Under the pieces are notes generated by a model that did not search any database, had not been told where the DNA came from, and was given only the letters and a program-made list of their open reading frames with translations. A stretch of DNA of 64,000 nucleotides from Antitrichia curtipendula (taxonomy: Eukaryota; Streptophyta; Bryopsida; Hypnales; Leucodontaceae): the NCBI GenBank assembly GCA_951230915.1, contig OX579637.1, positions 31,062,001 through 31,126,000 on the forward strand, read 5' to 3'. The position numbers were made by a program, and so were the translations under genes. Positions 11,197 to 22,428 of this stretch are shown piece by piece. How positions within the stretch are numbered: position 1 is the first letter of the stretch; each line of letters opens with the position of its first letter.

Positions 11197-12702
11197 ATGG
11201 AAGAGGAGGCCCAACCTTCGCCACCTGCTGTACCAAGATCAGAAGCTGGGAAAGAGTCCAAGGCGCTTCGAGGCAAGGATCGAAAAAAGGAAGGAAAAAT
11301 CCACAAGAAGCGCAAGGCCATCTTGATCCATTCGAAGATTAAGGCTTTCAAGGGTTGGATAGATGAACCCGCGCCTTGGATTTATAAGACGGTTCAAAAA
11401 TATGTGGACTGGTGCCACATCGACAAGTTATATCCGTTGTATCGTCACAAGTTCCACGTGAAGTCGAACAAGATAAATCTTGCATATTGCAAGAACAAAG
11501 CCTTCCAAGAAAGATGCTGCGAGGTGTGGAAGGAACTCTATAAAGGCCTACAAACGTATCGAAACGACAATTTTTCTTTCTTTCTTGCAAGAATGGTGTA
11601 TGCTGAAGTTGTATTGAGGAAGGAGGTGGATTGGTCAAGCATTAAGGATCTTCCGATCGGGACCCATCCAGGAGAATCAAGTATTCCTTGGGCAGATGTA
11701 GCGCCGGATGTGAAGGAATCAGTGACATCGGCAAAGCCTAGAAAGTTTTACATTTTTGATGAAAATGTAGTGTGGTCGGCGACTTCTAGCGAAGATGAAC
11801 ACACCCATGAATACAATGGATATTCTTTCCACAGTGACGATGACGACCTTCTCATGGAAGTCATGAACAAGGCTTTGGGCTTGGAAATGGATAGGAAGGG
11901 AAAAATGAAGGTTGACGAGCCCATCACAGTATCCCACGTTGATGTGCAAGGCATGGAAGATGCAGGACCTATGGAAGTGGAACATATTGTTCTAGAGCGG
12001 AAACGCAGCGTTGATGGAAGCGATTCGGAAGACGACATAGAGTTGTTGAGTGTCAAGGCGGCAAGTGTAAGATCTGCTTTGCGTGAGAAGATGAACAAAC
12101 TCCGTCAATAAAATGAGAATGAACTCTCAGTACAAGTGGATCCCGTTGTCGTAGATGATTTGAAGAAGCAGTTAGAGGGAGTAACGAAAAGCATCCAAGA
12201 AAACGACAAGTACTTGAAGGATTTGAAAAAAAATCGCGATTTTTATTTCAGGCAACGTGAAAGTGGAAGGGTGCACTACATAGACGAGTATGTGGTATGG
12301 CAATCAAAGCACGATCTCTTGGAACGTGAACGCTGGATTTACGAGAATGAAAGGCGAGACCTCGATGTAGCAATAAAGAAAAAAGAAAAAGAATATTGCA
12401 TCGCCGCTGTTGAACATGAGCCAAATACCAGTGCTGAAGAAGTGGCAAGGCTTCGTTCATTGTTGAAGCTACACTCCATGAATGCAATGGCGATACAAGA
12501 ATCGCTACGCCATTTGGAATCTGAATTTCGTTTTCACAAGGCATGGCGGAAGTTTCAGATGAGTACCATAGGAAAAACAGAGGCAGAGGTGGAAGCAATG
12601 GGGCCGGGTCCCATTGAAAGCGACTTTTTTTTAGCACTTAGTGGTACTCATAGGAGTAGAGTGGGAATTTTACATTTTGCCCACCCCTGTTTGGGATGTT
12701 AG
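11197..12702 (+). pseudogene. Multi-copy coiled-coil protein, copy 1 (near-intact, one internal stop)
   Basis: Best preserved member of the family. ATG 11197 (MEEEAQ) is preferred over the upstream open codons because all copies start with a short acidic or Lys-rich leader after the promoter. Residues about 40-150 form the conserved domain: YVDWCHIDKLYPLYRHKFHV, NLAYCKNKAFQERCCEVW, FLARMVYAEVVL, then VDWSS. An acidic middle follows (EDEHTHEYNG, SDDDDLLMEV), then a coiled coil with LKKQLEGVTKSIQENDKYL and ERERWIYENERRDLDVAIKK. TAA at 12109-12111 interrupts the frame, which then stays open to 12702. The last 20 or so residues after a T-run near 12627 do not match the other copies. No RING finger is present. 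Function is unknown; a scaffold or partner-binding role is only a guess from the coiled coil. Confidence 0.6.
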
Positions 12703-13560
12703 ACTATCAGTTACCTTGAGTAAATAAATAAATATAATATTTTCTCATTCAAAAGTGTTTATATTTCTTTTTTATGGCGTGTGTATGAGAACTTCTTAAT
12801 TGGCATGTTGCCCTATATGGGGGTGAAGACATTTTATGAGAAGTGTAGAGCTCTAAATTTCAAAGGATCTATGAAACTTAAGTTGTAATGTTTGTGTTAA
12901 AAAAGAATTTTGATAACAAAATGAAGATAACTTTTATAGATATGAATTGTAATCCTTGAAGGACTATGGAGTTTAGTTTGGTATTTCTGATAATTCTTTC
13001 ATGCTCCATTGATACAATAATTTGAACTTTTGGCATGAATATTATAGGATTGATGGCCCCCCCTATAATGTAGCTGTGAAAGCTTGTTTCATGTCTCCAA
13101 AAATATTGTAGATGTTAGAACAGATTTTCAAGGATTTGCTGTAAAATTGGAGAGCGAATAAAAAAATTAACAAAAAAAATTAATTATTTTTTTTAGATTG
13201 TTTACATTGATAGCTTGGTACGGATTAAAGAAAATTTGAACTGCGGAATTCCAAATGACACCAATGAAAGTTAAAATAAGGAGTTTTATTTTGCGGACCT
13301 TGAAGGAAGGAAAAGCTTATGAATTGGTCTAACTTGTCTTTTGCTCTTTTATTTGAAAATTTCCAAATTAAAAAATAAAGAATGATAATCCATAAAAGAA
13401 TGTTTAGTCTCTTGATGGATAAAAAGGATTTTGTGCAAAACTCCAAATACATGTGCCTTTAATTTTGTAAATATATCTTGGAACTTTCTTGAAGAATATC
13501 TGAACATATCATCTTCTTAGGAATATATTTTTATGGGCCCTTCTAAACACGCTTATGCTC
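12703..13560. other. AT-rich stretch without a supported gene
   Basis: No convincing coding or structural feature was seen, apart from a CGTCGC-GGC-GCGACG inverted repeat just beyond it at 13573-13587. Confidence 0.55.
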
Positions 13561-13909
13561 CCAACATGGGAACGTCGCGGCGCGACGGGGAAGGTTGAGA
13601 GCAGGGAACGTCGAAAAGCGTTTTAGATCAGAATGGCAATTCTGCAACTCAAATTTTTTTGCTCAAAGGCCTTTGGAATTGTTGCATTTCATTTTGATTG
13701 TGGCATAGAACTTGAACAATCTGTCGCAATCTGCACTTGCTTTGTAACTCACTCACTGAGTGTATTGAAGTTATGTAATTCACTCAATTCAGCGCCAACA
13801 ATTTATCCGCGTCATTGCGCAGATTGCTGCTGCAGCTCGTGGTGGCGACTAATTCAGACACCTTGATAAGCTCCGCACTTTTTTAATCCCTAATCTTTCC
13901 ATTCTCCAT

Positions 13910-14147
13910 ACGTGCCTTGAATCACATGAACTTGAAATTTGGAGCACATTTCATAATTAGGGTTTCATGTCACCGACCTAGTATCATTTTCTGTCATGGA
14001 GCCGATCATGCGACTGAAAACGTAACTAGGACGTGCCCTTTGAATCATATCGGCCTGAAAAATTTGGAGTTCATTTCGTAGTTAGGGTTTTGTTTCACTG
14101 ACCTGGTTTACTTTCCTCATGGAACCCTGCATGCGATTGAAATTTGC
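13910..14147 (+). repeat. Imperfect tandem duplication of about 120 bp
   Basis: The segment 13910-14030 (ACGTGCCTTGAATCACAT, later TTAGGGTTTCATGTCACCGA, ATGGAGCC, ATGCGACTGAAA) recurs at 14031-14147 with about a fifth of the bases changed. It lies where the N-terminal exons of an LD gene would be expected, but codes for nothing I recognise. Confidence 0.6.
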
Positions 14148-14273
14148 ACCCTGTGTCAAATCGATTCGCTTTCTATGTGAAGATGATTTCCTTATCTTTT
14201 GTAGTTCTTGTTTTTTCCTTGTGACGAAGCTGGTAAAGTGAATTTGCAAATGATTAGTGTTGTTTTTTGGCAG

Positions 14274-17200
14274 ATTGGGGCAAATAATCTGGTGTCAAGC
14301 ACTTCACCCAGCACTCAAGCGCCAATGGCCAGGTGATTTTTTTCTTCATGTGCAATGTCCTTCTATCATGTGCGTCATGGTCTGTAAGATTATTTGCAAG
14401 TTTGCTCTCTGTACCGAGGACGCAAACTCTTCCTTGTTGGTCTAGTTATTGATGTCTGTATTTAAAATCTTCTAATAGTTATCTCAAAATTGGAGTTGCT
14501 TATTGGTTAGATGCAGCCTTATGTGGTCTCAGATTTTGGTGAGTTTAACAAGTAATTGTTTTTTAGAGTGGAGGATGAATTGAAGGGGTCTGCAAAGGGG
14601 GCTGTTGCAATGAGTACTATTAGGAGCTCGAGTACCTTCCCTATTTCAGATGCTGCAAACATTGCAAAACCAGTGTCAAGAAAACATTCGTTGAGTGATT
14701 GTATCCTCTTTCATATGTATATTTTTTTTGCTGAAAGGGGGCGCGTATTTTGTTGCTGTCTTATTCTTAATTGTATTATGAAATTTTCTTCATCTTGATT
14801 CCTATTTATTGGTTGTGGATGTTTGGAATTTCTTTTTAAATTCCACTTCAAGTGTTCTTATGCTTCAAGAAGTTCTTGGTTTTGCAAGTGTTTAGGGTGA
14901 CTCCTGTTTCCCATTTTTCATCTTTCGAGATTCTTTGTGTTTTTATATCTCCTCATTCTTTTGTCATCATTAGTATTTATTTGTGCCTACGAGAAACCCC
15001 TTAACTTATGCTTGCTCAGAGCTTAAGGGGAGGCGAAAAGTGCTACTAGTGGAAGATTTGGGAAACGGTAATCGTTGGAGAGAATCTATTGCAAGACGCC
15101 CTATTATTGAAGTTGGCAAAACCTCACGTCTCCTTTCTACCGATGAGATTTTTAAAGCCAAATTGCGTGCCTGCTTGATGCAACTTCCTACAGGTGGTTC
15201 TAGTGGTAACAAGTCCACGAGCACACTAGAGCTTCATAGCAGTAGAGGGAAACCCACACCTGTTGGTGATGGCTGGTCGTTGGACAGATATGCAAGTATG
15301 GATGGAGGGAATAAACCTGCTCAGATTGGGGGTGGGAGTTCTCTTCTTCGACCGACGACGTCGAATGTCGATGTCACCTCTTCTCCTAGGCAGATCCTAG
15401 ATGAAAAGACATTTGATCTATTGCTGGCTGAACATGCTAGTGAAGCCCAAGTTTCTAGGTTTGAGCAAGCTATCATCACACCTAGAAGTCCTATTTATGT
15501 GGATATCCTTGAAAAGGGAGCAGAAAGTACTTCTCATTTGCATGATGCTGCTTTTGTAGGGAGTGATCCCAATCTCGGTCAAGATACGAGTATTCAGCTG
15601 GATGATGTCGGCATAAACCCTTTGTCTCCCTTAATCGCTGTTGCAATATCTGAAAATCCCATGGACATAGGGTCAGAAGTAGCGGAAGATATCAATGTCA
15701 TAAACGACCAAGAGAATGTAGCATCAGAAGACCCAGTGATTGTATCACCAGCAGCGGATTCATCAATGGATTGTGTCCCAGAGGAAAGTCGGGGTCTTGA
15801 CGTTGCAGCACCTGAGAACATGTCTTGCAAAGGCATTGAAGCACACTCCGTTCCTTGGGTTGTACCATCAGGTTTGTGCTTTCAAGGGTTTAATTGCAGG
15901 CGGTTTTGCAGTTTATTCAATTTTCAGTTCATGCCTACATTCACTTGGATTTAATCTTGCCGGGTTTTGTTTTACCGATTTAGTAGTAGCTGTTTGCATG
16001 TTAATCGAGACACTGTTTTAGTGTTTGTAGTCGACGGTTACAACCGTTTTGGCAAATGAAGTTGTTGGTTTGTCCGTAAATCGACATTTTTCAGTTTTTT
16101 ATTCTTCATTGTTTCTCTGGCCAATTTGAAAAGAATGTACATCTTAAGATCAGGACATAGAAGTAGGTATAAAAAAAATTCTTTGCCACGTGTGCAGTTT
16201 TAAATCTGAATCCCGCATAGGGCGTTGTGGCTGGAGACGCAAGTAAAGAGCTTGGATTTCAGGCTGCTCGTGTGAAACGAGAGGAAGAAGTGATTTACTC
16301 GGATGCGTTTCCCATCCCTGACAATCCCAAAGATCTGTGGGACGAAGAACCTATTTATGATGACACTCTGACTCCCAAAATACCAGTCGAGGTTTTGGAG
16401 TACACGTCAAGTAAAGCAAGTTCTCCCTGTGCTATTGTCGATCAAGGTGCAAAGTTCAGTCCCTTGACGAACGGCAACTCTAAGATTCTTGGCGAGCCGC
16501 AAATAGCAAGCTCAAATATGTTTGCAGCACAGCAGCCGAGCGGGGATGCAGCCCCTGGATACAATCCCAATTTACTTGCGCTTCTTCTTAGCAACCCACA
16601 CCTGGTGTCTCAGCTTGCTTCACAGCAGAAAGGAGATAGCGGTATGGCAGGTCTCTCTGCACTTTTGGGGTTGGAGAACGATGGTTTCCCGTCAGCCCCG
16701 CGAGAAGTTTCGCTTCAGCCAACTAATGTAAGTGCGCTCTTGCGGTCGCCTCGTGCTAGTCTCCTTGTTTTTTCCTCTATGCTTAGCAAGTAGGAAACGA
16801 CTAACTTTGAATGATGAAGTGAATGCATGCGTGAGACTCAAAGTTGATTTGCATTTGTGTTTGTGCAGTTTCCAGCACCAGTACAGCAGCCCCAAGAAGA
16901 GATTGTTAATACAAGTAATTTTCAAGGTGGCCAGCCGCTTTCCACAATCGCTGGTCATCATTCATTTTCAGAAACCAATGTAGAGCCGATGAGAATCGTC
17001 AAGGATTCCAAGGCAGTAGCTCCAGTGTCCAGTTGGGATGTTGTACATGCCGACTGGGCTCTGCCGACGCTACCGCCACCACCACCCTCCGCAGCAGCAT
17101 TGCCAACGCAACAAGCAAACAACACCAGCAATCTGTTGCCTCCGCCTCCTCTTGGTAGTATGCCACCGCAAGAGTTTGTATCACCAGCAGCATATAATGG

Positions 17201-17547
17201 TAGCTTTCAAAAGTTGCCCACTGTGCTCTACACTTGGGCCCCTTTAAACACTCTTATGCATACTACTCCTAAACTATAGTTTGATTCGCCTTCTCTGGGA
17301 AAAGGAAGACCACCTCTGCCAGTTGTGTCATAATGTGAATGGACCTGCCACCTCTGGGATGATGCCTGATCATGTTGTCGATGACGCTGCGACTACGGCT
17401 ACAGTATCATCATCATCCTTTAGTCGGGCTGCTGCTCCTGCTCCTGCTCCTCAATTTAACCATGTGGGCTGGCCACCGCATGGAATCAACGTTCCTGTCA
17501 ACCATCATAATGTTGCTAATGTGCATACTGTTGCATACTGTGTATAA
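14274..17547 (+). pseudogene. LD: LUMINIDEPENDENS-like gene, C-terminal part only, multi-exon
   Basis: LD is a nuclear homeodomain protein that promotes flowering in Arabidopsis; this is a relative lacking the N-terminal half. Exons read from splice sites and phase are 14274-14332, 14567-14694, 15020-15871, 16198-16727 and 16869 onward. Phases match at each junction. Diagnostic stretches are GRRKVLLVED and LLSTDEIFKAKLRACLMQ (LD has RRKVQMVEQ and MSADDIQKAKMRALYMQ), PDNPKDLWDEEPIYDDTLTP (LD: LNPKEPWDREMDYDDSLTP) and NPNLLALLLSNPHLVSQL (LD: DLELLAALLKNPDLVYAL). A Pro/His/Asn-rich tail continues to about 17279 or, after an unresolved junction, 17547. TAG 16218-16220 falls where LD has the Trp of DELWR. 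No homeodomain or N-terminal helical region is found upstream to 12.7 kb, so the copy is truncated or has a very long intron. The assignment is strong; the C-terminal exon is uncertain. Confidence 0.75.
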
Positions 17548-17559
17548 TCTGCATTCTCT

Positions 17560-18476
17560 ATTCTGCATGATAATAAAATGTTCCAAGGCAATGTTTTGTT
17601 CAAATACCTTCTCATTAATCTAAAGTAATATTTGAACTTTTAAAGATAACTTTCATTTATGATGAGTTCAATGAAATAGAAGTAAATAATATATTTGTAC
17701 TATAATAAGCAAAAATGTACAAAATTTCAAAAATGGATTTAAATATTAACGGGTTATTGATGTGTTATGCAAACATTTTTTTATTCAATTTGCATTGTCG
17801 ATTTTGTTCAAACTAACACAATTAAGAGTGTCCAAAAATGAGACATCTATATAAATTTTTTTTTTGAAAACCAAGGTAAGCATAGACAAACATTTCGGCC
17901 CCCATGCCCTAAAAAGATCTAAAGTCATATAATCCTTTCAATTTGATGAAATTATTGACGTACTTGAATAATAATAACATAAATCCTATTACCCTACATT
18001 GTGAGATGTGTAAATTTGCTCACAACATGTCCATGTTGTAGTTGATTGTGTGTATGGAGTTGTGTGTCCACACTTGGGTTGTTTAAATGTATAATATTGT
18101 TTTTGTAGGTGATTCTTTGGAGTCCACGCGTCTTATTTTTATTTAAAAAGTCCTAAAGAAATAAGACTTATGCCAAAGAATTTAAAAACCAATGAGACTA
18201 GACACTAATAGAGTAATAGATATAATTGACCTAAATTTTCTTTCTTGTTTCAAATAGATTTTCTCATACATTATATTCTTTGCTACATGAAAAGTTTTGA
18301 TTAATTCTATTTTGATATTAAATGATGTGAAAGATATGGAGGATCTTGGTTTTTGGACAATCATTTTTTTGCTTGCTACCTTAGGAATTAGTGAGTTTTA
18401 ATTCTATCTTGCTAATATAAGTATTAAAAAAAATTTCAAGCTCGTATGGACTTCAACTTAAAAATAATTTTGAGCA
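17560..18476. other. AT-rich stretch without a supported gene
   Basis: Likely 3' flank of the LD-like gene (AATAAAATG at about 17570-17579 could serve polyadenylation) followed by unremarkable AT-rich DNA. Confidence 0.5.
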
Positions 18477-18743
18477 TTAAAAAAATATTGCACAAATTAA
18501 TTTCATTTTCCTACACGTTGCTCTACGACGTTTAATCAAACAGTGCGTGATGAGACACTGAGGATGGTACACATGTATACATGATCCAAGTGCCCAACCA
18601 CCTTCGGGACCAAATTGCTCTAGACATATGGGACATTTGTTGTGGTCCAAAACAAAAGGTGCAGGATGTGGCCACAGTAGCGATAACACAAGCTGGGATG
18701 AATGAAAAGTAAGAAGTAAATATTCAACACAGGGATCACGCAT
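18477..18743 (-). pseudogene. RING-type zinc finger fragment related to the coiled-coil/RING family
   Basis: A short frame encodes FVLDHNKCPICLEQFGPEGG, then WALGSCIHVYHPQC. This is a RING-H2-like first half: Cys-x2-Cys, x13, Cys-x-His-x2-His-x2-Cys. The last Cys-x2-Cys pair is missing (ATCRKMK has one Cys), so the second zinc site is incomplete. It is close to the finger at about 52870-53000 (CIICQEPFGPKGGWNLGTC), where instead the middle His is Tyr. RING fingers usually act in ubiquitin ligases; here the coiled-coil part is absent and the finger looks defective. The start at ATG 18741-18743 is chosen because a promoter-like block ends just upstream; the open frame itself extends to 18836. 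Confidence 0.55.
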
Positions 18744-19175
18744 GTAGCCAATAAAGGGTACAAGACAGAGAGCCAAAGTGGAGAATGAAGGTGAAGAAAA
18801 CCGTATGGGCGCATGGATATATAGGTGGGCGAGCACAGGTACACTTCTTTGAGCATGTGTTCTGGGCGACTTCGGGTCCAGCTTGGGAGACCGCGGGTCC
18901 AGAAGGGGGCAACTTCGAGTCCAACATGGGCGACCGCGGGTCCAGGAGGGGTGACTTCAGGTCAAAAAGGGCGACTTTGGGTCCAAGAGGGGGCAACCCC
19001 GGGTCCGAGCGTTCACCCGAAGTCGCCTCAGCCGCGGTCTCCCTTACCCGCATTCTCCCATACCCGTGTTCTTCTACCCGAGGTCGCCTCCATGCATGTT
19101 CTCCTAATCGCGGTCGCCTACACCCGCGTTCTCCTATCCACGCTTGCCCCAACCCGAGGTCACCCTTACACGAAG
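18744..19175 (-). promoter_or_regulatory. Core promoter plus GC-rich minisatellite (P4), possibly bidirectional
   Basis: On the minus strand CCTATATATCCATGCGCCCA (about 18810-18830) and TTCATTCTCCACTTTGGC (about 18774-18791) match the TATA and TCATTCTCCACTCTTGGC blocks of P3. The array from about 18860 to 19170 repeats GGGCGACCGCGGGTCC-like units in one orientation up to about 19010 and the reverse orientation (CCCGAGGTCGCC) after that. The array is thus divergent and lies between a minus-strand RING gene and a plus-strand phosphatase gene. Confidence 0.5.
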
Positions 19176-19347
19176 TCACCCGTCCACGTCACACTCGCAT
19201 GCGCCCCTAAAATGTGCCACGCGGACGCCACATGGCATTCATGTGGCTTAGGTAAAAGGGGAGTAATTTTTTGAAAAGTCAAAGGTAAATTTGACTTTAT
19301 GTGACGTTGCGGAGGGTCTACTAGATGTCGCGTGACGTCTGTCTGTC

Positions 19348-20958
19348 ATGATGTCGCCAGGTCGTGCAGAACAACTTTGGTCCGTGAACGAAGAAAAGGT
19401 AGATTACGAGGCTAGCGACGATGAAATCCGTCGCAATGTTGCGGAGGGGAGAGAAGCAAGGCACACGACAATGGCAGCGGGGGTTGACGGGAATCCACAA
19501 GTGCCTGAATCAACACAGGTACATCCGTCTGACCCTTATGGATTCGATTGAGTCAGAGGGATTATTCGTGGTTGTCATACTCTACTGGCATCACGTTTCT
19601 AAAGTAAGTGTTGAATCTCATTTCATGCATGCGGCTTGACAAGATGGCGTGGCCATTCTTTGATTTGTTGGCACGGACAACGTGCCCGTCTGTGACGTCT
19701 ATTGTATAGTCTAGTGTAGCATTGTCTTCACGCATGAGTATTCGGTTGGGTCGGCTATAGTTTGTTTTTTTCTAAGTGTATCATGTTATCTATGTAAATA
19801 AAATATGCACATTTTTAGTTTTTTACACATGGATTGCTTCTTGGGTCTAATTGAATGCGACTGTGCATGTTTTGGTTGATCAGTTTGTCAAAATTGAAAG
19901 CGTGCACCGTCCATTGGCTGTGAAAGCGCTCCCTAACGGGGAACCACATTCGCTTAATGGAATTCAATGCAAAAGTCCGCTTATTGGCTCTCCCACTTCT
20001 GCGTTTCACCAGGTAACTCCAATTTTTTGTTGTCTTGCATTGATCAGGTAGAATCGGAGGGTGGAAGAGAGATTGTGCCGAGGAATTTGCCCCCGCCACT
20101 TCCTCTGCTGCGGAGGAAGTGGCTAAATATTATCTTCGATCTAAACGGTGTGCTCTGTCAGAGCGCCTTGCAGTCGTATGGGGACAAGTTTAAACCATAC
20201 TGGGTCGAAGAGAAAGTTCTGTGCCACAGGAATGCCACAATAGTCGGGCCCAAGGCGGTATTCGCTCGACAAGATCTAGGGCAATCCTGCGGGAGGTTTT
20301 TGAAATTGCGGATAGGATTGTTGTCTAGACCACAATGATCAAGCGCAATGCCGAAGGCATTGCGAGACACTTATTCAATGGGTGCAGACCGCCTTACGAT
20401 ATCCTGAGTCAAGATCACTGCATCAAAATAGAGATCGCTCCGGGGAAGTTCTTTTATAAGGCTCAGAAGATTCTTTGTCTGAAAGATCTTTCGGAGGCCC
20501 TCTTCAAGATCCTGAGTGGTAGCACGTCTTTTAGTGCGGACAATACCATTCTCATTGACGACTCTCCCATCAAGAGTGTCTGCAATGAGAATGGGAATGC
20601 CATTTTCCTAGGAACGTGGACCCACAGTAAGCACCTAGACAACGTTCTCTTGGGGGAACTTTTGCCGTGGCTGCGACACCTAGATTCGCATTGCTCGCCC
20701 GGACATTTACGGGAGTACGTCGTGGAAAACAGGATTGGCTGTAATCCGCTGGACGCCGAGGACTGGGATGTCAAGGATATCGTGGACGGATTGAAAGTGT
20801 CCGCGAAGGTCATGGGGTGCCGCTACAAACTTTCGGGCATAGGAGTAGTCATAGAGCCTCATAGGCGTAGGAAGTCGACTCCCCACGTAGATTCGCTTAA
20901 CATTTGGGAATGCTCTCTTGTAGTGTATTCTTGTTGTAAATGGCACCACTATTTTATG
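19348..20958 (+). pseudogene. FCP1/NIF-like HAD phosphatase, three exons, damaged
   Basis: HAD-superfamily phosphatase of the FCP1/NIF type, a group that includes RNA polymerase II CTD phosphatases and TIM50. Exons inferred are 19348-19518, 19884-20012 and 20048-20958, all joining in phase 0. Motif I reads IIFDLNGVLCQS, with DxN as in some plant FCP1-like proteins rather than DxD. The late motif is NTILIDDSPIKSVCNENGNA, with the paired Asp residues and a following Lys and Asn. Between them a single-base loss near 20248 shifts frame. TAG 20326-20328 then stands where the family has the Trp of an IWSS-type motif (here EIADRIVV-stop-TTM). The C-terminal half (residues from 20335) is open to 20958. 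The second intron would be only 35 nt. Family assignment is good; it is probably not functional as read. Confidence 0.65.
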
Positions 20959-21062
20959 TGAATAATATATTTGGATCGTTTTTTACACGTATTTCTGGAC
21001 TTGTAATTTGGGAGTCGTTGTGCATGCGTATACTATTTTTTTGATTTAAATCCACTTTCTGC

Positions 21063-22007
21063 ATGAATTTGTTCTTCCACAGGGGAGTAATGTGGGTGGC
21101 TTCGTGGATTGGGCAGTTGCTGGAGTTTGAAGAAGTTCAGTTGTTTAAACCGAAGAAAAGGCAGAGAATGACAGGGCTGACAAAGAGCCTCCTTTCCGGA
21201 TCTCTGAAAATGGTGTCGCCGAGATTGGATTCCAAGAACGGGAGCTGCGATACGGCTCCGCGTTCCAAGCCATACATGTTGCGTTCTGCAGCAGACGCGG
21301 CGTCCGCTGCCATAGACTACTCGAAGGAAAACATCAAGGACGGCGTCGTCAACAGTCCTCCTAGCCGTGGACCTCCAAGGACTCCCATCAGCTCTCCTTC
21401 GCCACTCAAGCGAGTATCGTCGGGGCAAGCGGGTTCATTCTCCCCGGGGCATCGGACGGATGGAGGTACCAGTCGAAAACTCGACCTGGCAGCACAAGAG
21501 GCTCCGGGATATCCTTGCCTCGAGGATACTGTTCCTCTAAAACCGCTGATGGAGGGTCAAGTCAGGATGTTATCATTGATGTTGGCGGACCGTAAACCCT
21601 TTCATTTGCTCAACGAAAGGGTGCCTCCGGCGCCGAAGTATACACAACATAGACGAGCTTCGTCCGCCGACATTCTCTTTTGTCAACGGATTTCTAGAGA
21701 AAATTGACGGTCTGCGGACTCCAAATATACCGGAACTCCTAAATCGTACATAGCCAATGTTGATGCGTCGCTGCCATCGCTGCCGCCTTGCGAGACCAAA
21801 TCTCTATGTACTTACGAGGGCCCTCAATATGTCCGCAATCCAGAGCGCAAGGATGGTGGATCTCAGAGCCTTGGGTTACGCGGTGCCTACGAACTTGAAA
21901 TTCGACTGCAACATCATTCTCGACGCAAGGATATATTTAGAGGCCTAGCAAAGCTAAAAGCTATAGAAGTGGTCAAGAGTAATTGTACAGGCAATAGTGA
22001 TGCCTAG
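21063..22007 (+). pseudogene. Ser/Pro-rich unidentified reading frame with one internal stop
   Basis: Not recognised. A splice acceptor (CCACAG at about 21075-21080) precedes a frame that stays in register for about 310 codons to TAG 22005-22007, apart from TGA at 21705-21707. The composition is Ser/Pro/Arg-rich with basic patches (LFKPKKRQRM), SPPSRGPPRTPISSPSPLKR, and a more ordered tail (LRGAYELEIRLQHHSRRKDI). This suggests a disordered, perhaps phosphorylated or nuclear protein. It may be the 3' part of the same gene as the FCP1-like phosphatase just upstream; alternative splicing frames at its first 60 bases could not be resolved. Confidence 0.4.
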
Positions 22008-22428
22008 GCTTAAATACAGGTTTCAAAAGCGCTTGGATTTTGTTTCCATGTTACTATTAATAGCATGGTAGATAACGGGGTACTATTTTGTTCGAGTACG
22101 GGAGTGCTCTCTACTGTACACAAAGTCTCTACACAAAGTCTAGGAAATCATACAGTTTCATACTTTAGTAAGTATGGAAACCATCGAGTGTATGAGTTGC
22201 CGTTTCTTTCAGCAACCAACCTTTGGAGTAAATCAAACATACAGTATTTAAAATCACTTGAAAGTATTTTGTGGAACTGATTTTGCTTCACATCATGTGA
22301 AATTACGACTCAAGTCTTTTTCCGTACTATTGCATGTGGACTTCCATGTTTGAATTATTACAGGGGCCGACATGTTCAAGTCTTTTAGATTGCATTGCAA
22401 TGCCATTTATCGTTGGGTTCAACAACTT
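22008..22428. other. Intergenic stretch between convergent genes
   Basis: Short convergent 3' flanks. No further feature seen. Confidence 0.5.

Noticed and set aside
10702..11351. Open frames on the minus strand across P3
   Set aside because: They arise from repeat units and overlap the promoter and start of coiled-coil copy 1.
18785..19274. Long overlapping open frames on both strands across the GC-rich array
   Set aside because: Low-complexity translations of the minisatellite in several frames; no domain and no consistent start.
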